Positions 44,708 to 56,300 of a DNA stretch of 64,000 nucleotides are shown here, piece by piece. Each line of letters opens with the position of its first letter. Within the stretch, counting starts at the first letter, position 1. The translations under genes and the position numbers were made by a program. This stretch comes from Merluccius polli (taxonomy: Eukaryota > Chordata > Actinopteri > Gadiformes > Merlucciidae): positions 310,001 to 374,000 of the forward strand of contig JAOPHQ010002280.1 of assembly GCA_030340625.1 (NCBI GenBank), written 5' to 3'. Below the pieces are notes generated by a model, which was not told where the DNA came from, searched no databases, and worked only from the letters and a program-made list of their open reading frames with translations.

Positions 44708-44936
44708 CAGGGCCGGATTATCCATAAGGGCACTTGGGCCAGTGCCCAGGGGCACCAAGCACTCGGGGGGCACCACAAGCTTAAAAAATAAAATAAAAAA
44801 AAATAAAAAAAATTTTAATGTCATGTTCTTGAAACTGTTAAAAGGCCATACATAACTCGTCATGAACAGGGGGGGGAGGGGGGGGCACCTGTGAGTATAG
44901 TGCCCAGGGGCACCACATTGTCTTAATACGGGCCTG
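44708..44936. mobile_element. Small hAT-type MITE (229 bp) with 8-bp TSD
   Basis: Starts CAGGGCCGGATTAT, ends ATACGGGCCTG, flanked by GCACAGGG on both sides (44700-44707 and 44937-44944). The sub-terminal GTGCCCAGGGGCACCA palindrome appears at both ends. No coding content. Ends resemble the element at 37269-37482. Confidence 0.92.
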
Positions 44937-44944
44937 GCACAGGG

Positions 44945-45387
44945 AACCCTATTTCATAACAGAATGGAATTGCGGCGAACAGAACAAGTCCTTAAGCCGC
45001 AATACCCGTGGCAACATGTTATCTTTCTGGACCTGTAGCGACATCTACAGGACATGTAGCGTAATAGTGCTGTTGTTACATGAAACGTGCGTAATTGGTC
45101 AAAATATAGTATTCATAAAATGATTTATAACAATTGAATGAAGAACTGAAGTCGAAATTAAGGATAATTCATCACCGTGAGATATACATATTTTATATTA
45201 TTAATTGCCAACTGTGCTGATGTCATCACGTGCGTATAAATGCTTCTCTGTGAATACTTAACCACACTAATTAAAGACAATTAGAGACACTATTAGACAT
45301 ATACATTTTTCTCATCATACGCTCTCCTGCACCACAGGTGGATGTACAATTAGATTTTGTCAGGTACATAAACAACGGATCTCTCTC
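44945..45387. other. Sequence 3' of the alkaline phosphatase gene
   Basis: AT-rich, no coding exon. It probably includes the phosphatase 3' untranslated region (gene on the minus strand); no poly(A) signal was chosen with confidence. Confidence 0.4.
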
Positions 45388-45695
45388 TTAGTTAAGTATG
45401 GCGACCATGGCCACACTCAGCAACATGGCTAGCGTCGACCCGAGCGGACCTGCCGCCTTCGAGAATGCCGCCATGAGAGTGGCACCAGCAACAGCGTGCG
45501 CGCGTTTGGTGGCGCAGTGTGTGCGGTCGGCGCCCACGCAGGCGGCATACGCCATGGCGTGGGGGATGTAGCTCTGCTCGTGGACCCCCTGCAGGAGGTG
45601 GGCCATTGGCCCGCGCGCCAGGATCACCACGTCCTCGCCCCCGTGTGTGTCCGACTCCATGGGCACAGCCGCAAGCTGCACGTAGCCATTGGTCT
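45388..45695 (-). CDS. Alkaline phosphatase last coding exon with GPI signal
   Basis: Acceptor CGTCCTCCAG; reads TNGYVQLAAVPMESDTHGGE, DVVILARGPMAHLLQGVHEQ, MAYAACVGADRTHC. The hydrophobic tail GSTLAMLLSVAMVAILN ends in TAA at 45388-45390. The His in DTHGGED is a Zn ligand. A Ser/Ala/Gly-rich stretch before the tail could hold the GPI omega site. Confidence 0.96.
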
Positions 45696-48600
45696 CTGGA
45701 GGACGAGGAGGAGTAGAGGATAGGTGATACATGGAAAATGGACTGCATTTATATAGCACATATCTGCCCACCCAAAACACTTTACAATGAGTGTCTCACA
45801 TTCACCCATTAATACATTCATGTATGTCAATGAGCAATCATGGCACCCAGGATAAACCAGCTATCACCACACCCACTCGAGATGGAGCCACCAGCTGGAT
45901 TTCCATTCAAATGTATCGCAAATTTGAATCAAATTTTCCGAAAACCGGCAAAAGAAAATGCGAATTTATGCGCATTTCCATCCACTACTGTTGAATATTA
46001 ATATTAGGAGTTGGTTCACGAAATAAGCAGTAGGTAACGCTAATTCTCCAATCAGGTGCCATTATACCACTGCAGAAGATGAGGGCGCAACGAGATGACG
46101 TAATTAAGAGCGCCAATCAAACCTCAAAACGAATAATCTAATATGGCATTTATGTTTATTTCTTGTACCATTTCAAGAAATGGTAGTCTCCTCTTCCACA
46201 CATACCTGATATTTTCGTCTGCCGCCATTTTTCATCTCCAGTGGAGCAGAAGCTGGAGTGACATTTAAGTCATGTGATTTCTGTACGTCGCATTAACCTT
46301 GTATCAATAAACCAACTTTTCCACCTCCCCCAAGCGTAAAAACCTCTGCGATATTTCAAGACTTTTTCGAATTGACTATGAAGTGTGCTGGTGCTGGTGA
46401 CTAAAGACTGGTGTTGGTTCGGTGAGTAAAAAGACTTGTGCTGGTGACTATAAAGACTGGTGCTGGTGACTATAAAGACTGGTGCTGGTTGGGTGACTAT
46501 ACAGACTGGTGCTGGTTGGGTGAGTATAAAGACTGGTGCTGGTTGGGTGAGTATAAAGACTGGTGTTGGTTGGGTGAGTATAAAGAGTATATCTTACTTG
46601 TGTCGACTTGACGGATGTCAGGGCGTTTCCCGCCGACCATCTTGTGTCCGGGTCCGTTACCGTACATCAGGGTGGTGAAGGGCAGCATGTCCTTGGCCCA
46701 CAGTGGGGATTTACCTGAACAAACATCAGTATGTTATACCTTAAATGTCATGTGTTGTATGTTATTTGTTATATGATATTAGGTGCATACCTTCAAACAG
46801 TCTGCAAATAGAATATGCAATTATATTATTACATATAATACAATAATTATCATATGCAATAACACATAATCATGGCACAATAGATTCCTCACTTCAGAAA
46901 CACACACGCACACGCTGTGACTACCAGAAGGAGAGATGGCAAGACAAAATGTCAGGTTGCCGTTACGCTGGTAGACCACAGGCTGAAAGGACACACACAC
47001 TTACCCAAGCACACACACTCACGCACGCACATTCTACTACTTGTGGGTTCGTTGATGACTGTATAGTCCGATGCGGGATGCATCTGCCACAGACAGGGCA
47101 TATGAAGTCCTGCCCCACTGGGGCGGGTGCAGCCATGGCCATCCTTTTCCTTCTCTGCTTCCTTGCCAGGCAGTGTTCGGCCCTTCTCTCTTCTGACAGC
47201 TGTACTCCTTGGTGGCAGAGTGCACACCAGGTGGAGCGATCTGCAGCATTAGTTCATGCCACATTTCTTTAAGGAAGTCTTGAGTTGGTCCTTCAACCGC
47301 TTTTTCTGTCCACCTGCTGGCCGACGGCCCAGTTGGAGTTGTCCAGGATCCTGCGCGGCAGATGATTGGTTGGCATCCGGGTGGTATGGCTGGGTCATCT
47401 GAGTAGGTGTTGGGTGACGGTTGACTCCATAATTCTCCAGTTTGTTCTCTGCCGAACCTCGGCACACAATCCTGCCAGATCACTTTTAAAATGTGCTGAA
47501 GGCATTTGATGTGGAAGGACTCAAGCTGCTTTAGGTGACGGCACTAGACTGTCCATGTTTCGCATCCATAGAGGAGTGTGGACGTGGAAAAAATAAGGAT
47601 TCAGGTGACCACATTCCCACTGTTGGCCATCTTCCTCGACACACACACACACACACACACACTTACCCAAGAGTGCACACACACACACCGTATTTCTTAT
47701 TAGCGAGGGTTTTATTAGACAAGGAAGACTAGTCTTGGAAAAAGACTGGATTTTATTGCCCCCTAAATGGTTAACTGTTCACTGACTAGACTCCATTAGC
47801 TTTGCAGCAGAATGAGTGCTGGTCTCAGGGTGAGTATATTGCAGAGGGGAACCGTCAGGGCCCTCTAGGCCCTCAGAGAGGGCCTAAGATATTCTAATTT
47901 TATTTTTTGAATTCATAATTTGACAAACATTTAAACAAAAATGTTTCTAAAGAAATAAACCCTTCAAACCTGCCTATTTACTTGGTGTTGGAATGTGAAG
48001 GGTTAAATGAAAGAAGCCCCTCTGTCAGCCTATCAGAATTTTGCTGACTGCAGTTGTTGGGAGGAAAATGCTATGCAGCTCTGTGATTGGTGGTCCCGCT
48101 ATTATTTCACAGAGGGTCGAGTAATAGTAATTCAATGAGTCATTCAGTGACTCATTTCAAATTACAGTAAAATTGACCATGATCATTATCTTCATTGATC
48201 ATATCTTCCTTCTGAATGGGTGGGCTTTGTTATCGCTAACTTTATGACAACTTCCGCCCGCTGTGAAGGACACGAATCACAAGCTAATAAACTAGCTAGC
48301 TAGCTTATGGGGCGTGATTTGGTTTACTTCACGACGGCAGCCGCCGCAAGTAGTGTAACCACTAGTGAGGAGGACATTATTTCTGATTTATTATCTATGC
48401 CGTTTTCTAGGTTCACTTTTAATATAAATGCGTGATGATGCGATTATTTGTCAGGAGGATTCGCATTTTGCTTAAGAGTTAGCTATTTTTAGTGTTGGTG
48501 ATAACTCTCACTCCCTCCGTGCTGTTTGCTCGTTGCATTGCTAAGGCTGGACTAGACCCTTTCCAGAGCAGGAAAAACACAGGTGTAGCTCATCACATTC

Positions 48601-50255
48601 ATTATGGGTCCGGTCCATTTAGGTATGGCAGTGCACCAGTTTAGACAAAACTAGTCAAGTCAATATACATTGACCATGCTGGTGCTGCGACAGACTTAAT
48701 AAAACCAACCTAAGTTAAAATGACAGCAACAGGAAGTGACTTTACCCTGCTACTGACGACCTGTGATAAGGGTCCAGTACTATAGAGGACACAGTAAGCT
48801 AAGCTGGTGGTTTGCTTTTTTCCTGACGGGGGACGGGGGATCCGAGGGCCAAGGTTTAAGAGTCAGGGTTCGCTACTGGTATATTGGATTTAAAGGACAA
48901 TTCCGGCGCAAAATGAGACCATATGATCATAACACATGTCCACCGAGTTGGACCGTTCTCTGGGATCAGTTTTCATTCTAGTCGAATGTAACCAAAGTTC
49001 TCGAAAACCGCTAATTAGCTTATAACGCTAGCTGTGGGGGCAGATATTCATGTAAAATAAATCACAATTCTATACCACTAACAAGGCTCAAAATCGCACC
49101 ACACTTCCATGGTAGCATAATGAGGGTCCCTACATGTAAAACAAAGCATTGAGAACTTTGTAAGTGTACAGACAGTTTATTAAAAAGAAAGTTTAGAAAG
49201 CCAGTACCTTCACGAAAACAAGCGGGTGCCATCTTTGGAAAACAGTCACGACCAGTCGAGTGACGAACGCAGCCGGGAAAAGCAAAAACACGAACCATTT
49301 TCTTCTTCTCCATTTTCTTCTTCTTGTCACCTGCAGAAGTTTTCTGACGACTCAGCTGTTGTCGGGTGTATAAGAGGTGGAGAGGAGGGTGAGCACAGGA
49401 CACTGGTAGACAACTTTGTAGAGTGGTCCAAACAGAATCACCTGAGGCTGAATGTCAACAAGACCAGAGAGATGGTGATCGACTTCGGGAGGAAGAAGAG
49501 GATGCCTTCACAGCCACTACGGATCAGGGGGGAGGTGGTGGAGGAGGTGGAGGACTATAAATACTTGGGAGTCGTGATCGACAACAGACTGGACTGGAAA
49601 TCTAACACCGAGGCTGTGTACAAGAAGGGGATGAGCAGATTCTATTTCCTGAGGAAGCTGAGATCTTTCAACGTGTGCAGCAAGATGTTGGAGATCTTCT
49701 ACCAGTCTGTTGTTGCTAGCGCTATTTTCTTTGCTGCCGTGTGTTGGGGCAGCAGCATCAGAGCCAGCGACACCAACAGACTTGATAAAATCATCAAGAA
49801 GGCTGGCTCTGTACTTGGTCTCAGGCTGGAGTCTTTTGAGTCCGTGGTGGAGAGGAGAACGCTGAAAAAACTGTTATCCATCATTGACAATGATCAGCAC
49901 CCTCTCCATCACACAGTGGTCAGACAGCGGAGCACCTTCTCAGCTCCTCTGTCGAAGGGACAGATACAGGAAATCTTTCCTGCCACATGCCATCACACTG
50001 TACAATAACAGCTAATAACTCTGGTCATAACACAGTCTCCAAGCACCTTATATGTTGTACATAATTTGTTCACTGCACCTTATATATATATTTCAATATT
50101 TTTATTTTTTACTTTGCACTACAATTTATTTATACATTTTTATACATTTTTTATATTGCATTTTATTCTTTAATTCTTTGTGTTGTTGTTGTTGTTGTTG
50201 TTGTCTGTAATGCTGCTGCTACACTGCAATTTCCCAGCTTGGGATCAATAAAGTA

Positions 50256-50304
<49 letters not shown>

Positions 50305-53300
50305 CTTCTCTATGCACATGCACTGTTCGCACTTCGCACACCTTCTATTAGATTGCACACCTTCTGATTCATTGACATGTCATGTGTACGCCTCTTCCGG
50401 CGTTCGTCGCTCGACTGGTCGTGACTGTTTTCCAAAGATGGCGCCCGCTTGTATTCGTGAAGGTACTGGCTTTCTAAACTTTCTTTTTAATAAACTGTCT
50501 GTACACTTACAAAGTTCTCAATGCTTTGTTACATTCATGGTTACATTCGACTAGAATGAAAACTGATCCCAGAGAACGGTCCAACTCGGTGGACATGTGT
50601 TATGATCATATGGTCTCATTTTGCGCCGGAATTGTCCTTTAAGTTGATTCATACAGCCCTTGGGCCCAATTACAGTTTCAAAGCAGTGACTTTTCAACTG
50701 TGCTAAAATAGAATACAGTAAATATTATTATGATTATTATTATTATTATTACCCAGAATGCTGTTCCCTCTGAAGGGGTATCCGTTGATGACGAACGGGT
50801 GGGAGTGATCTGCCGTCACCACAGTGAGGGTCTCCTTCTCATTGGTCAGCTCCAGAGCCTTGGCCACGGCGTGGTCCAACGCCACTGCCTCGTGGAGCGC
50901 CATGGAGCCCCGGCCAGCATGGTGGGCCTGGTCGATGCGGCCCCCTGAACCCAAAGAGATGGCGTCAGACAAGGATAAGAAGGAGGAGACTAGATGTAGC
51001 CAGCGGGGAGTCCAGGGGAGGGGGTCACACATGCCCGCCCCCCGCCGCCAACAACATTTGAATGGCCTCCGAGTGCCACCTCCAAATGACTTGATAGACA
51101 ACTGATCCTATCAGCTGCCTAACAGAAAATCGTTGTTTTAACGACAATGTTTTTATGGTCCTAGTCTGCAGACTGATTATCAGATATTATCAGCGATATT
51201 TGTCGTTTGCAGAGTTTGTCTTGTTATTCTGTGTGTATCTCTGCTCACCCTCCACCAGCAGGAAGAAGCCCTTGGAGTTCTTGCTGAGGATGCGGATGGC
51301 TTTCTCCGTGGTCTCAGCGATGGATGGGTCCATGTGGGGGTCCCTATCCACATCGAAGCGCAGGTCCCCAGGTTCAAACAGAGCTGGGGGAGACATGGAC
51401 ACATGACCATTCATGGATGCCTAATTGCCTTCTACAAAGCTTTTTGCCAACGTACCCATAAGGTAGTCTGTTTTCTCATGGTCGACTGCATCGAAGTCAG
51501 TTTTGTTCCACACGTAACGAGCTACCTGTTAACACACATTCATGCATGCACGCGCACACACACAGTTTGTCAGTTTGGCATTCAATAGTGTGTTACAATG
51601 TTATGAAATCACATGTTGTCCCAGCATATTTCAGTTACTATACAGTGTTTCCCACAGAATCAGATTGTATTTGTGGCGGTAGCCTCCCCCCGGGGAGGCT
51701 ACCGGGGGGAGGGGGGAGGCTACCGTAAAACTATAAAACAATAGCATTATTTGTATGGGCACAAAATAAAACATTTCAAAAAAAGTCATAGGCTATCCGT
51801 GAACTTGCATTTACGTTTCGGCATAGCTGCAGAGATGCCACCGGTACATGCGCTCTCTTTGATAAACAAGGAAGCTGCTTGCGCTACTGAGGTGCAGACT
51901 GACCAATTAAAAGCTCACAGAAAAGGCCATCAACCAATGATGGCAGCTCTACAGTCAGACCGTATGCAAGAAAGTCCCCCTACTCACTGCCACTCAAAGC
52001 AAAGCGAACAGAACTGGGTAGGGGGAGGGTAGGACTAGTTGGTGAGCGAACGCAATGGAAATTTCGATGTTGCATCTTTCAAAACAAAATCCCGGCCGAT
52101 TTCGAAAATCCGCCCGGACATTTTTTTAGGCCTCAAAAAGAGGACATGTCCGGGCAAAAGAGGACGTCTGGTCACCCTACATTAAGCCTTTGCACACCAA
52201 GTCCGTATTTTTCGTCATCACGTTTACACACCGACTCCGAAACTTTCGTCTGTCATTAAAGTTTTCGGAATAGGTTCGATTTTCTGCTATTGTGGCGGGC
52301 CGCCACAAATAAATCAATGTATGGGAAACACTGACTTGTGGTCCGAGTCGCAGTTGGGTTGGTTGGAAACGTCGGGCGAGTGCGGGTCTTTTATAAGTGT
52401 AACCCCACTGGCAAGTGTGCGCGTCTCTCGCTCTTGCTCTCTCTCTCTCTCTCGCGCGCGCACGCTCTCTCTGTGCGTGTGTGTGTGTGTGTGTGAACAA
52501 GAATGACAGGGAGAAAGAGTGCTATGCGGAGATGAATGAACGGAACGATATTTAAGTTTCCAAATCGCGTTGGAAAAAAAACAAAACGGAATCAATTCGT
52601 GGCGCTCGATGTTGATTCTGTGGTGCTGCGCCACACATTGGTCTATGTATGGGAAACACTGCTATATGTATACATTTTTGTGTGAATTGTATCTCATTCA
52701 ACCACATGCAGCGGAGAGCAGTGCAACCATCCTGTATTTGAACGTGTAGGTCATAGGTCACCAGTTGGAGTCTATCTGCCCTTAAGTCCTCTCTCATCCA
52801 CCTTTTCCCCTCTTCTCTCATCTATCAATCACACTGAAAAACACACTTCTTGACCTCATTTTTGGACTCTCTCAACACCCCCGCACCCTGTATTTTAAAG
52901 TTACATAATGGTGCCTAACATGGTTCTATCTGATGTCCAAATCTAATGAGATAAAATGTCTGCTCATGCTACCTTGCCGGCTTTCATGCTCTGCCACTCC
53001 TGGATGAGGTGTCGTCCGTCTTTCCTCTTGCCTCTGGAGGAGTAGTCCAGGGGGTACTCCGGGTCCCTGGTGCCCCTGGGGGTCATGTACTTCCTGCCTC
53101 CCCCAATGATCACCTGGAACCACACACACACATACAGTACATGCTGTACGCATAGACATACACACATACATACAGTATACAGTATATACATACTCTATCA
53201 GTCAGTCAGTCATCCCCTTAGTGCCGGTTGGCGCATAGGGAAGCAACAAAGTCCCTCGACGTCCGTCTGTCTCTGGCCATCTTGGAATGGATGTACCTGC

Positions 53301-56300
53301 CTTGGCTAACAGTGTCTCTGACAACTTAACATATCTCCCTTCCACAGCTGGAGGCTCCTGTAGGGCCCACTGATGCCCACAGGGCTTTCCTCCGATATAG
53401 GGCGTCAGCATTGCCATGCTGTCGACCTAACCTGTGGATGACAAACATTGAAGGCCTGGAGACTCAGGAACCATCTAGTGACCCGACCATTAGTCTCTCT
53501 ATACTTTGCCACCACTGTAGAGGGGCGTAGTCCGTCAATGTAAATTTCCTTCCCAGTAGGTAATAGTGTAAGGTCTCAAGACCCTACACTACTCCGCTGC
53601 TGACCCCCCCATCCCCCAGCTGGGCATTTACTGGAACAGAAGGAGAGGTTACCCCTGCCCTTGACCCTTCCTTTTACCCCTGATGTCTCCCTGGACCTTC
53701 TCTCCTGTGCTTCTCCCCAGATGTGGTAGAATAAGGGGCAATCGCAACCTATTAAAAGTGAGACTGGTAGCCTATCTAGAACCCCCACCTTTACTCTACA
53801 TCTGCCCTGAGTTGTGATTAACTTTAAGGTTGTGGTAGGATATTCCCTCATGTCGCTATGGACACAGGATACTGGCCGGGACTCTTCTTGGGGCCAGTGT
53901 GTTCCCTCCACTAGGGACTGTTGCACTAACATAAATACGTAAACCGAATCCAGTAGCACCTCCACATCAGGTTTATTCAAGGTCACCAGGCAGGTCATGG
54001 ATTGGGGTTCTGTACCCCCCATTAAAACAGCATAAAGTTGTGCTGGGCGATCAGTCCAAGGCATGGGTTCGTCTGGTTTGCTACACTGCCAGGAAATATG
54101 ACCCTCTTCCCAGCACCGCCTACTATCTCTGGTCGAGAGCCTACTGGTCTCTGACTCTCCCCGATATTGTCTCTGTTGCTCAAACTGTTGGGCCGGACTA
54201 CTTCTGACCGGCTTTTGGGTTTGTGGACGGGGGTTGACCTGACAGCCTGGGGAATTAGTTGGCTCCCTTTTTTCCATGCAGAGCATCTCAGTGGTAGCTT
54301 GGTACCGTTCAAGGGCTTCTACCAAGGCGCTTGCAGTAGCTGTGGAGCTTAGACTAATACTCTTTTTTTGCATCATATGGTAGGTATCATACCAGCCTCC
54401 ACTATAGCTGCTGCCGACTTTACCTCTTGTTCCAGCCACTTTTTAGCTGTACGAATCAGCTTGTTCATCTGTGCTTGTCCTTATCCTAATGCTAATGCCT
54501 GCTGCAGGTTTTTGCCGCCAGTCTCTCTGCAACTGGAGGTCCTCTGTCTTTAATGCATTAGCTCTTTTCTGCTCCCCCAACAGCGGTTTGTCTCCGCTTG
54601 GACCCGGCTGGACTCCACTTCATTATCTCCTCCATGGTGCTCAATTTTGAAACAAAATGTGCCAGTTGCTCCAAATGACATTTACTCTCACCCACCCTTT
54701 ATTTGCTTAGCATTCTCCACCATTGTAATGTTTCTGTTTCATTGTATATGCTACCTCTGGGATTAATTATAAAAAAACACAACCTGTCTTTTCACTTTTA
54801 TGCCGACAATTTGCAGATATATTTGCCCATCAGACCAAATGAAAACACTGCACTTACTAAGCTGCTGGACTGCATTACAGATATAAAGCAGTGGCTGGCA
54901 CAGAACTTGCACTTAAATGATAGCAAAACTGAATGCATTTTGTTTGGTTCAACATTTATGTCGAATGTTTTCACCACAAACTCTGGCACTCCGGCCCCCC
55001 TTTTAAAATCACATGTCAAAAATCTTGGGGTAACATGATAATGGCCTCAAATTTGACAAACAGATTAGCTCTGTTGTCAGCAAAAGCTTTTTTCAGCTCC
55101 GTCTCTTGGCCAAAGTGAAGTCCTTTCTCAGTCGGCAGGATCTCGACAAGGCAATCCATGCTTTCATCAGTTCCAGACTGGACTATTGCAATGCCCTTTA
55201 CGTTGGCCTCAGTCAGTCCTCAATCTCTCGTCTCCAACTTGTGCAGACCGCTGCTGCCCGATTTTTAACAAACACGTCCAGACGCGAACACATTACCCCT
55301 GTGCTGTCGTCACTCCACTGGCTTCCAGTCCATTTTAGAATTGATTTTAAACTTCTGTTTGTTTTTAATGCCATTAATGGCTTGGCCTCCTCTTACTTGT
55401 CAGAGATTTTAACTTTTCGCAATTGTGGCAGAGCCCTGCGCTCTTCGGGTCAGCTTCTGTTAGAGGTCCCTAGGTCAAGATTTAAACAGTGGGGCGATCG
55501 TTCTTTTGCCGTCGCTGCCCCCAGACTGTGGAACAAACTGCCCCCTGACATTCGCACCACTACTGATCTCAGCCTTTTTAAATCAAAGCTTAAGACCCAC
55601 TTTTTTAGATTGGCGTTCAATTCTGACTAGGGCAGTCCTGTTTCTTAGGTGTACTCTTTCTGTTTGTTCCTTTCTATGTATTTCTGGAAGGCTTTTAATA
55701 CCCTGCAGTGCTGTAGCACTACAGCACTTTTAATTGTATTTGTATGTTATGTATGTGTTATGTATTGTTTTATGGCTTTGTTGTAAAGCACTTTGGGTAC
55801 CTTTCGGCTATTGTAAAGGGCTATACAACTACATTTGATTTGATTGTAATGTTGTCGGAGGTCGGGATCTTCCCTCTTTAACTAGTAGGGTGAGTTAACA
55901 TAAAGAAAAAGGCCACAAACTGGGGTTTTCAATTAAAAAAGATTCTATTTACTTTCAAAATAAAACTTAGGTTCTTCCAGATTGGGTATTCACAAAATAG
56001 AAAGCAGGAGTTAAGGAATTAACACATTAAATCAAAACTGTCCCTCCTTGCTTCTCTCTTCCTGCCTGCTCCCCAATCTCTACTAGCAATCAGTTCATAT
56101 TCCCCTCAGCTGGGCATGAGGGAAGTGCCAGCCACTGGGAGGGGATGTACCTTTCTTGGCTTAGAGTGCCTCTGACAACATTACAATATATAGACATGCA
56201 TATATATGCAGAAATGCACAGAAGCACAGGCTTCCACATATGCGCAAATTCATAAACGCACTCACATTCACGTGCACACAACACACATATACAGAAAGCA

